Below, in pieces: positions 1 through 4,847 of a stretch of 6,646 bases of DNA. The first letter of the stretch is position 1. Each line of letters starts with the position of its first letter. The stretch is taken from NCBI GenBank assembly GCA_031178305.1, contig JAPSJG010000217.1:1-6646 (forward strand), written 5' to 3'. A program made the translations under genes and the position numbers. Below the pieces are notes generated by a model. The model had not been told where the DNA came from, did not search any database, and saw only the letters and a list, made by a program, of their open reading frames with translations. This DNA is from Sinorhizobium sp. (GTDB lineage: Bacteria > Pseudomonadota > Alphaproteobacteria > Rhizobiales > Rhizobiaceae).

Positions 1-246
1 AAGCGTCAGCTGCCCTGCCTTGATCGCCCGAAAGGTCGTATAGGCGGTCATCAGCTTGGTCAGTGATGCCGGATACCATTTCTGGAAGATGTCCTGATGC
101 TCGTAGACCTTCAGCGTGTCGATATCGACTACGAGCCGCGGATTGGCAAGGGACGGCAGAGCCGTCATTGCAAATGCCGCACAGGCGGTTGCAAAAGCGA
201 CCACCGCCCTCGCCCTGCCCTGCCTCATGAATTCCACAGTCACCAC
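1..246 (-). CDS. D-alanyl-D-alanine carboxypeptidase (peptidase S11), N-terminal part, cut by window edge
   Basis: Serine DD-carboxypeptidase (low-molecular-weight penicillin-binding protein) that trims the terminal D-Ala of peptidoglycan stem peptides in the periplasm. Only the first 82 codons are present. An N-terminal signal peptide is visible: basic RQGRAR, a hydrophobic stretch around residues 14-30, and likely cleavage after SLA near residue 34. The mature start NPRLVVDIDTLKVYEHQD is followed by the catalytic motif PASLTKLM, with the nucleophile in SxxK at S61-K64. The SxN and KTG motifs would lie outside the window. The start is a choice. GTG at 246 has GAGG seven bases upstream (254-257). 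The in-frame ATG at 228 is six codons later, still leaves a full signal peptide, but has no clear Shine-Dalgarno. The gene is divergent from the amidohydrolase gene. The family call is firm; which dac paralogue it is cannot be told from this fragment. Confidence 0.9.
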   Translation of the reverse strand, partial: MVTVEFMRQGRARAVVAFATACAAFAMTALPSLANPRLVVDIDTLKVYEHQDIFQKWYPASLTKLMTAYTTFRAIKAGQLTL

Positions 247-253
247 GATCAAA

Positions 254-257
254 CCTC
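254..257 (-). promoter_or_regulatory. Ribosome binding site favouring the GTG start of the carboxypeptidase
   Basis: On the minus strand GAGG lies seven bases before GTG at 246. The alternative ATG at 228 is preceded by no purine-rich core, so this site decides for the longer reading. It is a short motif, so the support is moderate. Confidence 0.5.
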
Positions 258-289
258 GAAATTCCGGAGTTGCCTCGTATTGTCCCGCT

Positions 290-318
290 ATTTAGCCTAT
301 ATGGCCGGGACATGGCAA
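290..318 (-). promoter_or_regulatory. Predicted sigma-70-type promoter for the DD-carboxypeptidase gene
   Basis: Read on the minus strand, TTGCCA (313-318) is followed by a 17-base spacer and CTAAAT (290-295). Both are close to the rhizobial housekeeping pattern TTGAC-N17-CTATAT. Transcription would begin near 283, leaving a leader of under 40 bases before the GTG at 246. The rest of the 127-base divergent gap (247-373) must also hold the promoter of the plus-strand amidohydrolase. A plus-strand CTATAT at 297-302 could be its -10, but no matching -35 is seen at the right distance. Confidence 0.45.
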
Positions 319-373
319 AGCCCAGCGATTTGGCCGCCGCGTCCATCCACTAAAGAGAGCGACAGGATATATC

Positions 374-1537
374 ATGCCGATTTTGAACCGCGCCGCCGAA
401 CTCCAGAGCGAAGTGACCGAGTGGCGGCGCCATCTCCACATGAACCCGGAGCTCCTGTTCGCGGTGGAAAATACGGCAGCGTTCGTCGAAAGGAAACTCA
501 AGGAATTCGGTGTTGACGAGATCGTGACCGGCCTCGGCCGCACCGGCGTTGTCGGCCTCATTCGCGGCAATCTCGGCCCCGGCCGCACCATCGGGCTCAG
601 GGCCGACATGGATGCCCTGCCGATCACCGAGACAAGCGGCAAGCACTGGGCTTCGACGACGCCTGGCAAGATGCATGCCTGCGGCCATGACGGCCACACG
701 GCGATGCTGCTCGGCGCGGCGAAATATTTGGCCGAAACACGCAAATTCGCCGGCAACGTCGCCGTCATCTTCCAGCCGGCCGAAGAAGGCGGCGGTGGTG
801 GCAACGAGATGGTGAAGGACGGCATGATGGAGCGCTTCGCCATCGATGAGGTCTATGGCATGCACAACATGCCGGGCATGCCCGTCGGCCAGTTCGGCAG
901 TCGCGTCGGCCCGATCATGGCCTCGACCGACGAGTTCACCATCACCGTCAAAGGCCGTGGCGGCCATGCGGCGCAGCCGCACAAGACGATCGACCCGATC
1001 GCCATCGGCGCCCAGATCGTCAATGGCCTGCAGACGATCGCATCGCGCACCGTCGATCCGCTGGCCTCGGTCGTCGTTTCCGTCACCAAGTTCAATGCCG
1101 GCTTCGCCCACAACGTCATCCCGGAGCAGGCGGTTCTCGCAGGCACGGTGCGGGCCCTCACACCGGATGTGCGCGATACCGGCGAGGTGCGGATCCGCCA
1201 GATCGCCGAGAGCATCGCCGGCGCCTACGGCGCGACCGTCGACGTCTGCTATGGCCGCAATTACCCGGTGACGGTCAATCACCCGGCGGAAACCGCTCAT
1301 GCGCTTGCCGTCGCCGCGACCGTTGCCGGCGACGGCAAGGTCAATGCCGCGCTCGACCCGATGATGGGCGGCGAGGACTTCTCCTACATGCTGCTCGCCC
1401 GTCCGGGCGCCTTCATCTTCATCGGCAACGGCGATACCGCCGGCCTGCACCATCCTGCCTATGACTTCAACGACGAGGCGATCCCGCACGGAATTTCCTA
1501 TTGGGTGAAGCTCGCCGAAACGCGACTTGCCGCCTGA
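374..1537 (+). CDS. M20D family metallo-amidohydrolase (hippurate / N-acyl-amino-acid hydrolase, HipO-like)
   Basis: Zinc- or manganese-dependent cytoplasmic amidohydrolase that cleaves N-acyl or N-aroyl amino acids to an acid and a free amino acid. The 387 residues match the usual family length, so the gene is complete. Motifs in order: RRHLHMNPEL (18-27), RADMDALPI (76-84), MHACGHDGHT (100-109), FQPAEEGGGG (133-142), GMHNMPGMPVG (162-172), GRGGHAAQPH (194-203, start of the dimerisation/lid domain), MMGGEDFSY (330-338) and LHHPAYDFND (358-367). By analogy with structurally known M20D enzymes the metal ligands are C103, H105, E138, H164 and H359, with E137 as general base. All are present. 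There is no signal peptide. AGGA lies six bases before the ATG. The lrp-like gene follows after 22 bases, suggesting co-transcription. The substrate cannot be read from sequence: hippurate, acetyl-amino acids and auxin conjugates are all handled by relatives. Confidence 0.92.
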   Translation: MPILNRAAELQSEVTEWRRHLHMNPELLFAVENTAAFVERKLKEFGVDEIVTGLGRTGVVGLIRGNLGPGRTIGLRADMDALPITETSGKHWASTTPGKMHACGHDGHTAMLLGAAKYLAETRKFAGNVAVIFQPAEEGGGGGNEMVKDGMMERFAIDEVYGMHNMPGMPVGQFGSRVGPIMASTDEFTITVKGRGGHAAQPHKTIDPIAIGAQIVNGLQTIASRTVDPLASVVVSVTKFNAGFAHNVIPEQAVLAGTVRALTPDVRDTGEVRIRQIAESIAGAYGATVDVCYGRNYPVTVNHPAETAHALAVAATVAGDGKVNAALDPMMGGEDFSYMLLARPGAFIFIGNGDTAGLHHPAYDFNDEAIPHGISYWVKLAETRLAA

Positions 1538-1548
1538 GAGAAGCAACC

Positions 1549-1553
1549 GGGAG
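1549..1553 (+). promoter_or_regulatory. Ribosome binding site setting the start of the lrp-like gene at 1560
   Basis: GGGAG ends six bases before ATG at 1560. An earlier in-frame ATG at 1527 overlaps the end of the amidohydrolase gene, lacks such a site, and would add eleven residues that are not part of the Lrp fold. The start at 1560 is therefore preferred. Confidence 0.6.
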
Positions 1554-1559
1554 CCGGCA

Positions 1560-2024
1560 ATGCATCAGATCGACAAGACCGACCGCAGAATCCTCCAGAT
1601 CCTGCAGGCGGACGGGCGGATCACCAATCTCGAGCTGGCCGATCGCATTGGGCTCTCGCCGACGGCGACAAGCGAGCGCCTTCGGCGGCTTTTGAAGGAG
1701 GGCTATGTCTCCGGCTTCGGCGCGCGCCTCGATCCGCACAAGCTCGGCTTCGGGCTCCTGGTCTTCATCGAGGTTCTGCTCGACAAGACGACGCCGGAGG
1801 TTTTCGACCAGTTCGCCGCAGCCATCAAGCGGGCCCCGGCCGTTCTCGAATGCCATATGGTCGCCGGCGGCTTCGACTACCTCGTCAAGACCCGCTTCGA
1901 GGACATGGCCGCCTACCGCAATTTCCTCGGCCAGGTGCTTTGGACGCTGCCGGGCGTCAAGGAAACGCGCACCTATGCGGTCATGGAAGAGATCAAGAAC
2001 GACGGCCCGCTGCCGCTGGTCTGA
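1560..2024 (+). CDS. Lrp/AsnC family transcriptional regulator, close to leucine-responsive regulatory protein
   Basis: DNA-binding regulator that senses amino acids. The 154 residues begin with the winged helix-turn-helix: IDKTDRRILQILQADGRITN (4-23), then LELADRIGLSPTATSERLRRL, with recognition helix near 33-45. The C-terminal RAM/ligand-binding domain runs from about residue 62 to 146 and contains ECHMVAGGFDYLVKTR (97-112) and LPGVKETRTYAVMEE (130-144). These segments closely resemble enterobacterial Lrp (ECHLVSGDFDYLLKTR, LPGVNDTRTYVVMEE), so it is nearer to Lrp than to AsnC. It starts 22 bases after the amidohydrolase, on the same strand and probably in the same transcript. This fits local control of amino-acid release or catabolism, although Lrp homologues may also act globally. 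PutR-type regulators of proline catabolism are similar, but no putA is present here. The last codons lie in a hairpin shared with the convergent neighbour. Confidence 0.9.
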   Translation: MHQIDKTDRRILQILQADGRITNLELADRIGLSPTATSERLRRLLKEGYVSGFGARLDPHKLGFGLLVFIEVLLDKTTPEVFDQFAAAIKRAPAVLECHMVAGGFDYLVKTRFEDMAAYRNFLGQVLWTLPGVKETRTYAVMEEIKNDGPLPLV

Positions 2025-2035
2025 ACGGCAGCGGG
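2006..2035. terminator. Strong hairpin between convergent genes, likely bidirectional transcription end
   Basis: CCCGCTGCCG (2006-2015) and CGGCAGCGGG (2026-2035) are perfect 10-base inverted repeats around a 10-base loop. The TGA of the lrp-like gene (2022-2024) sits in the loop. The dehydrogenase gene ends eight bases further on, from the other strand. No T-run follows on either strand, so this is not a textbook intrinsic terminator. It may instead block read-through or protect 3' ends. Confidence 0.5.
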
Positions 2036-2042
2036 AGATCCA

Positions 2043-3089
2043 TCACGCTTTGATCGAAGCCATGTCGATCACGAAGCGATAGCGCACGTCGCTCTTGGTC
2101 ACCCGCTCATAGGCTTCGTTGATCTGCCCCATCTCGATCGTCTCGATTTCCGAGACGATGCGGTGTTCGCCGCAAAAATCGAGCATTTCCTGCGTTTCCT
2201 TGATTGAGCCGATCATCGACCCGGAAATGCTGCGGCGGGCCGGCACCAGCGAAAAGGCATGCACCGGCACCGGATTTTCCGGAATGCCGACCAGCACGAA
2301 ATCGCCATCCACCTTCAACAGGTTCAGATAGGCGTTCCAGTCGATCTCGGCGGCGACGGTGCAGATGATCAGGTCGAAGCTGCCGGCAAGCGCCTTGAAG
2401 GTCTCCGGATCGTTCGTCGCGTAATAATGGTCGGCGCCGAGCTTCAGCCCGTCCTCCTTTTTCGAGAGGCTCTGGCTAAGCACCGTCACTTCCGCCCCCA
2501 TCGCATGGGCGAGCTTCACGCCCATATGGCCGAGGCCGCCCATGCCGACGATCGCCACCTTCTTGCCGGGGCCGGCCTTCCAGTGGCGGAGCGGCGAATA
2601 AAGCGTGATGCCGGCGCAGAGCAGCGGCGCCGCCGCATCGAGCGGCAGGTTCTCCGGAATGGAGAGAACATAGCCCTCCTTGACGACGATGTGATCGGAA
2701 TAGCCGCCTTGGGTCGGGGTCTTTCCGTCGGCCTCTACGCCATTATAGGTTGGTACGAGGCCGGGAAGATATTGTTCGAGATCAAGGTCGCGGGTGGCAC
2801 AGGTGGTGCAGGAATCGACGAAGCAGCCAACACCGACGCGATCGCCGATCTTGAACCTGGTGACCTTGGATCCGACCGCCCGAACGATGCCGACGATTTC
2901 GTGGCCCGGAACCATGGGGAAGGTTGAATTGCCCCACTCATTGCGGGCCTGGTGGATGTCGGAGTGGCAGACGCCGCAATATTTGATGTCGATAACCACA
3001 TCGTCGTCGCGCGGTTCGCGGCGCTCGAAGGTGAAAGGAGCGAGCGGCTTCGATGCGTCAGTTGCCGCATATCCTCTTGCAATGGCCAT
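2043..3089 (-). CDS. Zinc-dependent NAD(P) alcohol dehydrogenase / aldehyde reductase, YahK/cinnamyl-alcohol dehydrogenase type
   Basis: Medium-chain dehydrogenase/reductase interconverting alcohols and aldehydes in the cytoplasm. The 348 residues are of usual length. The N-terminal GroES-like catalytic domain carries KYCGVCHSDIH (37-47), VPGHEIVGIV (60-69) and LLCAGITLY (156-164), giving catalytic zinc ligands C41, H63 and C158. The Rossmann domain has VGMGGLGHMGVKLA (181-194). It is followed by VLSQSLSKKEDGLKLGADHYY (203-223), where serines after the second strand resemble NADP-preferring relatives. The structural-zinc loop is unusual. Instead of four cysteines it reads SCTTCATRDLDLEQYLPG, keeping C94 and C97 but having R100 and L108 at the other two positions. 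AAGGA lies five bases before the ATG. The gene is divergent from an AraC regulator, with an operator-like repeat between them, and convergent with the lrp-like gene. The natural substrate is unknown; aldehyde detoxification is the likeliest role by family. Confidence 0.92.
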   Translation of the reverse strand: MAIARGYAATDASKPLAPFTFERREPRDDDVVIDIKYCGVCHSDIHQARNEWGNSTFPMVPGHEIVGIVRAVGSKVTRFKIGDRVGVGCFVDSCTTCATRDLDLEQYLPGLVPTYNGVEADGKTPTQGGYSDHIVVKEGYVLSIPENLPLDAAAPLLCAGITLYSPLRHWKAGPGKKVAIVGMGGLGHMGVKLAHAMGAEVTVLSQSLSKKEDGLKLGADHYYATNDPETFKALAGSFDLIICTVAAEIDWNAYLNLLKVDGDFVLVGIPENPVPVHAFSLVPARRSISGSMIGSIKETQEMLDFCGEHRIVSEIETIEMGQINEAYERVTKSDVRYRFVIDMASIKA

Positions 3090-3151
3090 GGTCTGTCCTT
3101 CGTATCTGGGAGTGGCGCCCGCGAATGCCTGGACTGCGGACGGCGGAGCAG

Positions 3152-3180
3152 ACTATGCTGTTCTCGACGGCGTTGCGTTA
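3152..3180 (-). promoter_or_regulatory. Possible activator-dependent promoter of the alcohol dehydrogenase gene
   Basis: On the minus strand a CATAGT -10 (3152-3157) lies 17 bases from a poor -35, TAACGC (3175-3180). A weak -35 directly next to the operator repeat (3184-3215) is what an AraC-type activator touching RNA polymerase would need. The rest of the 217-base divergent gap shows an imperfect inverted repeat in the AraC leader (3243-3251 with 3271-3280) and no other clear promoter. The assignment is tentative. Confidence 0.3.
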
Positions 3181-3183
3181 GAG

Positions 3184-3215
3184 CGATCCTGCAAAATTCT
3201 TGTACGATCCTGCAA
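3184..3215. promoter_or_regulatory. AraC-type operator: two direct copies of CGATCCTGCAA spaced 21 bp
   Basis: CGATCCTGCAA occurs exactly at 3184-3194 and at 3205-3215, so the copies start 21 bases apart, two helical turns, on the same face of DNA. AraC-family proteins typically bind such tandem half-sites with their two helix-turn-helix units or as dimers. The repeat lies in the gap between the AraC gene and its divergent dehydrogenase, 95 to 126 bases from the dehydrogenase start. Binding by this particular regulator is inferred from position. Confidence 0.6.
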
Positions 3216-3306
3216 GAAGGGCCGCGCTACGATGGCGACACAGTCTCGCGGCCCCATCTATGCCGCATCCCCGCAGAGACCTAAACCACTGGAAAGACCG
3301 CCGAAT

Positions 3307-4245
3307 ATGACCGCTACACCAGGGACGTCGCGCCAGGAGATGATCGACATTATTGCCCGGATCGCCGAAGAGAACGGTGACTTTCCGACGGTCGTGCCCG
3401 GCCTCAGCGTTCATCGCCATTCGAATGCCGCCAAGCTGAATTGCGCCGTATCCAAGCCGGGCCTGGCGATCATCGTGCAGGGGGCCAAGCGTGTCGTGCT
3501 GGGCGAAGAGACGCTCCTCTATGGCGCCTCCGACTATTTGCTGACCTCGATTGACCTGCCGACGCTTTGGCAGGTCCAGGCGTCGCCGGAACAGCCTTAT
3601 CTCAGCATGAATTTTCAAATCGACGCGGGCAGGATTGCAACGCTCATCGACCGGATCGGTGACCTGCCGATGACGTCGCCCGACTCGCCCCGGGGCATGA
3701 CGGTCAGCAAGCTTACGCCTGATCTCGAGGACGCAGCGCTGCGGCTGCTGCGCCTCTTAGAGCGGCCGGAGGAGATTGCCGTTCTGCTGCCGCTGATCGA
3801 GCAGGAACTCCTTTATCGACTGCTGATCGGCCCCCATGGTGCCAAGCTGCGGCAGATGGCGACGGCGGAGAGCCAGCCGCACCAGATCGGCCGCGCCGTT
3901 GCCTGGTTGAAGGAACATTATGCGCGGCCACTGCGAATCGAGGATCTTGCAAGCCGCGTCAGCATGAGCGTCTCCTCCCTGCACCATCACTTCAAGGCGA
4001 TCACGGCCATGAGCCCGCTGCAATACCAGAAACAGCTGCGCCTGCAGGAGGCGCGGCGTCTGATGCTGGAGGAGCGCCTGGATGCCGGCGATGCCGGCCA
4101 CCGGGTCGGCTACGAGAGCCCGTCGCAATTCAGCCGCGAATACGCCCGCCACTTCGGCGAACCCCCGGCACGCGACATCGGCCGCGTCCGCCGCAGCCTG
4201 GTCGCTCGCCTGAGCGGCGAGACGGAGATGCTGAGCGAGGGGTAG
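3307..4245 (+). CDS. AraC family transcriptional regulator with AraC_N-type sensor domain (YqhC-like architecture)
   Basis: Transcription regulator of 312 residues. Residues about 25-180 form the cupin-like AraC_N sensor domain: PGLSVHRHSN (31-40), SKPGLAIIVQGAKRVVLGEE (49-68) and a helical EQELLYRLLIGPHGAKLRQ. Residues about 195-292 carry the two helix-turn-helix motifs: LRIEDLASRVSMSVSSLHHH (209-228) and RVGYESPSQFSREYARHFG (266-284), then PPARD. Proteins of this architecture often control a neighbouring alcohol/aldehyde reductase, as YqhC does for YqhD in Escherichia coli. The divergent dehydrogenase is therefore the obvious target. The ATG at 3307 puts the usual short leader before the sensor domain, with GGAAAG upstream at a long spacing. 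An in-frame ATG at 3232, with AAGGG ten bases before it, would add 25 proline-rich residues and cannot be excluded. The open frame extends back to 2794 across the dehydrogenase gene, but that part is antisense shadow. Confidence 0.9.
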   Translation: MTATPGTSRQEMIDIIARIAEENGDFPTVVPGLSVHRHSNAAKLNCAVSKPGLAIIVQGAKRVVLGEETLLYGASDYLLTSIDLPTLWQVQASPEQPYLSMNFQIDAGRIATLIDRIGDLPMTSPDSPRGMTVSKLTPDLEDAALRLLRLLERPEEIAVLLPLIEQELLYRLLIGPHGAKLRQMATAESQPHQIGRAVAWLKEHYARPLRIEDLASRVSMSVSSLHHHFKAITAMSPLQYQKQLRLQEARRLMLEERLDAGDAGHRVGYESPSQFSREYARHFGEPPARDIGRVRRSLVARLSGETEMLSEG

Positions 4246-4260
4246 GTAGCGCCTGTCGTC

Positions 4261-4274
4261 TGGCCGAAAGGCCA
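4261..4274. terminator. Short GAAA-tetraloop hairpin between convergent AraC and Lrp/AsnC genes
   Basis: TGGCC-GAAA-GGCCA forms a five-pair stem with a stable GNRA-type loop, directly next to the TGA of the minus-strand Lrp/AsnC gene and 15 bases after the AraC stop. No T-tract follows on either strand, and the stem is short. It may mark the shared transcript end, but the support is weak. Confidence 0.3.
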
Positions 4275-4709
4275 TCAACTTCGCTCGATCTCACGCCGAA
4301 GGACGATCGACGTCGTGAGGTCCTCGACATTGTCGAGCCCAGCCACTTCGTTGCGCAGTTCGTTCAAGGCATTGATCGATGCCACCTTCACCTCGACCAC
4401 CAGGTCGAGCTGGCCGCTGACGGAGAAGACCCGCCGGACCGAGGAAAAGCCGGCGAGCCTGTCGAGCACGCCGAGCGAGGGGGTGCGCTTGAGCGTGACG
4501 AGCAGAAAGGCCTCGATCTGATCTTCCTCCAGTTGGCCAATATCGGCGCGGTAGCCCCGAATGACGCCGGCCTTCTCCAGTCGCGCAACGCGCTCCGCCG
4601 TGGCGCTGCGCGACAGCCCGATCCGCCCCGCGAGCGACTTCATTGGAATGCGCGCCTCGCGGCTCAGGATGCTGAGGATTGACCGATCGGTCGCGTCGAT
4701 ATCCTGCAA
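4275..4709 (-). CDS. Lrp/AsnC family transcriptional regulator, TTG start
   Basis: Small amino-acid-responsive type DNA-binding protein of 144 residues. The winged helix-turn-helix spans IDATDRSILSILSREARIPM (4-23), then SLAGRIGLSRSATAERVARL, continuing to KAGVIRGYRADI. The RAM domain covers about 60-140, with EAFLLVTLKR, FSSVRRVFSVSGQLDLVVEV (88-107) and EVAGLDNVEDLTTSIVLRRE (121-140). It is shorter and diverged from the Lrp-like protein at 1560-2024, so the two probably have different ligands. TTG at 4709 is chosen because GGGAGG precedes it by five bases and the next codons encode the usual QDIDATD opening of the family. The frame is open upstream to a GTG at 4805, but the added 32 residues are not Lrp-like. 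It is divergent from the kinase fusion gene, which is its likely target, and its product may also repress its own promoter. Confidence 0.87.
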   Translation of the reverse strand: MQDIDATDRSILSILSREARIPMKSLAGRIGLSRSATAERVARLEKAGVIRGYRADIGQLEEDQIEAFLLVTLKRTPSLGVLDRLAGFSSVRRVFSVSGQLDLVVEVKVASINALNELRNEVAGLDNVEDLTTSIVLRREIERS

Positions 4710-4714
4710 TGCAG

Positions 4715-4720
4715 CCTCCC
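4715..4720 (-). promoter_or_regulatory. Ribosome binding site that identifies the TTG start of the Lrp/AsnC gene
   Basis: On the minus strand GGGAGG lies five bases before TTG at 4709, an ideal match and spacing. The nearby ATG inside the same stretch is in another frame, and the far upstream in-frame GTG has no well-spaced site. Confidence 0.65.
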
Positions 4721-4772
4721 ATGGCCGGCGAAGAAAAAGCGCCGGCAAAACGACGGTTAGAACGAACACAAT

Positions 4773-4797
4773 GCCGGCACAACCGGCGAATTGCCGG
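4773..4797. promoter_or_regulatory. Possible Lrp/AsnC operator: clustered CCGG palindromes in the divergent gap
   Basis: CCGG cores at 4774, 4783 and 4794 are spaced 9 and 11 bases, about one helical turn each, and two more lie at 4725 and 4742. The last two form CCGGC-GAATT-GCCGG (4783-4797), a 15-base inverted repeat with an A/T centre. That is the size and layout typical of Lrp/AsnC half-operators. The location between the regulator and the kinase fusion suits control of both. In GC-rich DNA such words also arise by chance, so this is a lead rather than a firm site. Confidence 0.35.
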
Positions 4798-4821
4798 ATG
4801 CACACCTTCGTCTGCCATGCA

Positions 4822-4838
4822 ACTCTCCCCGCGAGAGT
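4822..4838 (+). other. Leader hairpin just before the kinase-fusion ribosome binding site
   Basis: ACTCTC (4822-4827) and GAGAGT (4833-4838) are perfect six-base inverted repeats with a five-base loop. The 3' arm touches the Shine-Dalgarno GTGAGGG (4837-4843), four bases before the ATG at 4848. In the mRNA this stem could limit ribosome access, although it does not cover the GAGGG core. Chance occurrence is possible. Confidence 0.3.
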
Positions 4839-4847
4839 GAGGGCATC

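Noticed and set aside
97..516. Plus-strand open frame crossing the carboxypeptidase gene and the start of the amidohydrolase gene
   Set aside because: It spans two genes and their promoter region in the wrong frame and shows no recognisable protein features.
350..1546. Long minus-strand open frame of 398 codons opposite the amidohydrolase gene
   Set aside because: It mirrors the third-position GC bias of the real gene on the plus strand, has arginine- and aspartate-rich low-complexity translation, and shows no family motif.
1527..1559. Earlier ATG for the lrp-like gene, overlapping the end of the amidohydrolase gene
   Set aside because: There is no ribosome binding site, and the extra eleven residues lie outside the Lrp fold. 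The ATG at 1560 has GGGAG at good spacing.
3243..3280. Imperfect inverted repeat (GTCTC-GCGG with CCGC-A-GAGAC) in the AraC leader
   Set aside because: The stem has a bulge and a 19-base loop, with no match to a known riboswitch or attenuator. It is mentioned only as part of the intergenic description.
2794..3306. Upstream part of the plus-strand frame that contains the AraC gene
   Set aside because: It runs antisense through the alcohol dehydrogenase and the divergent promoter region. The AraC sensor domain is complete from the start at 3307, so the extension is not coding.
4291..4818. Alternative minus-strand frame of 175 codons overlapping the Lrp/AsnC gene
   Set aside because: The overlapping frame encodes a clear Lrp/AsnC protein with a good ribosome binding site. 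This one gives an arginine-rich sequence with no motif.
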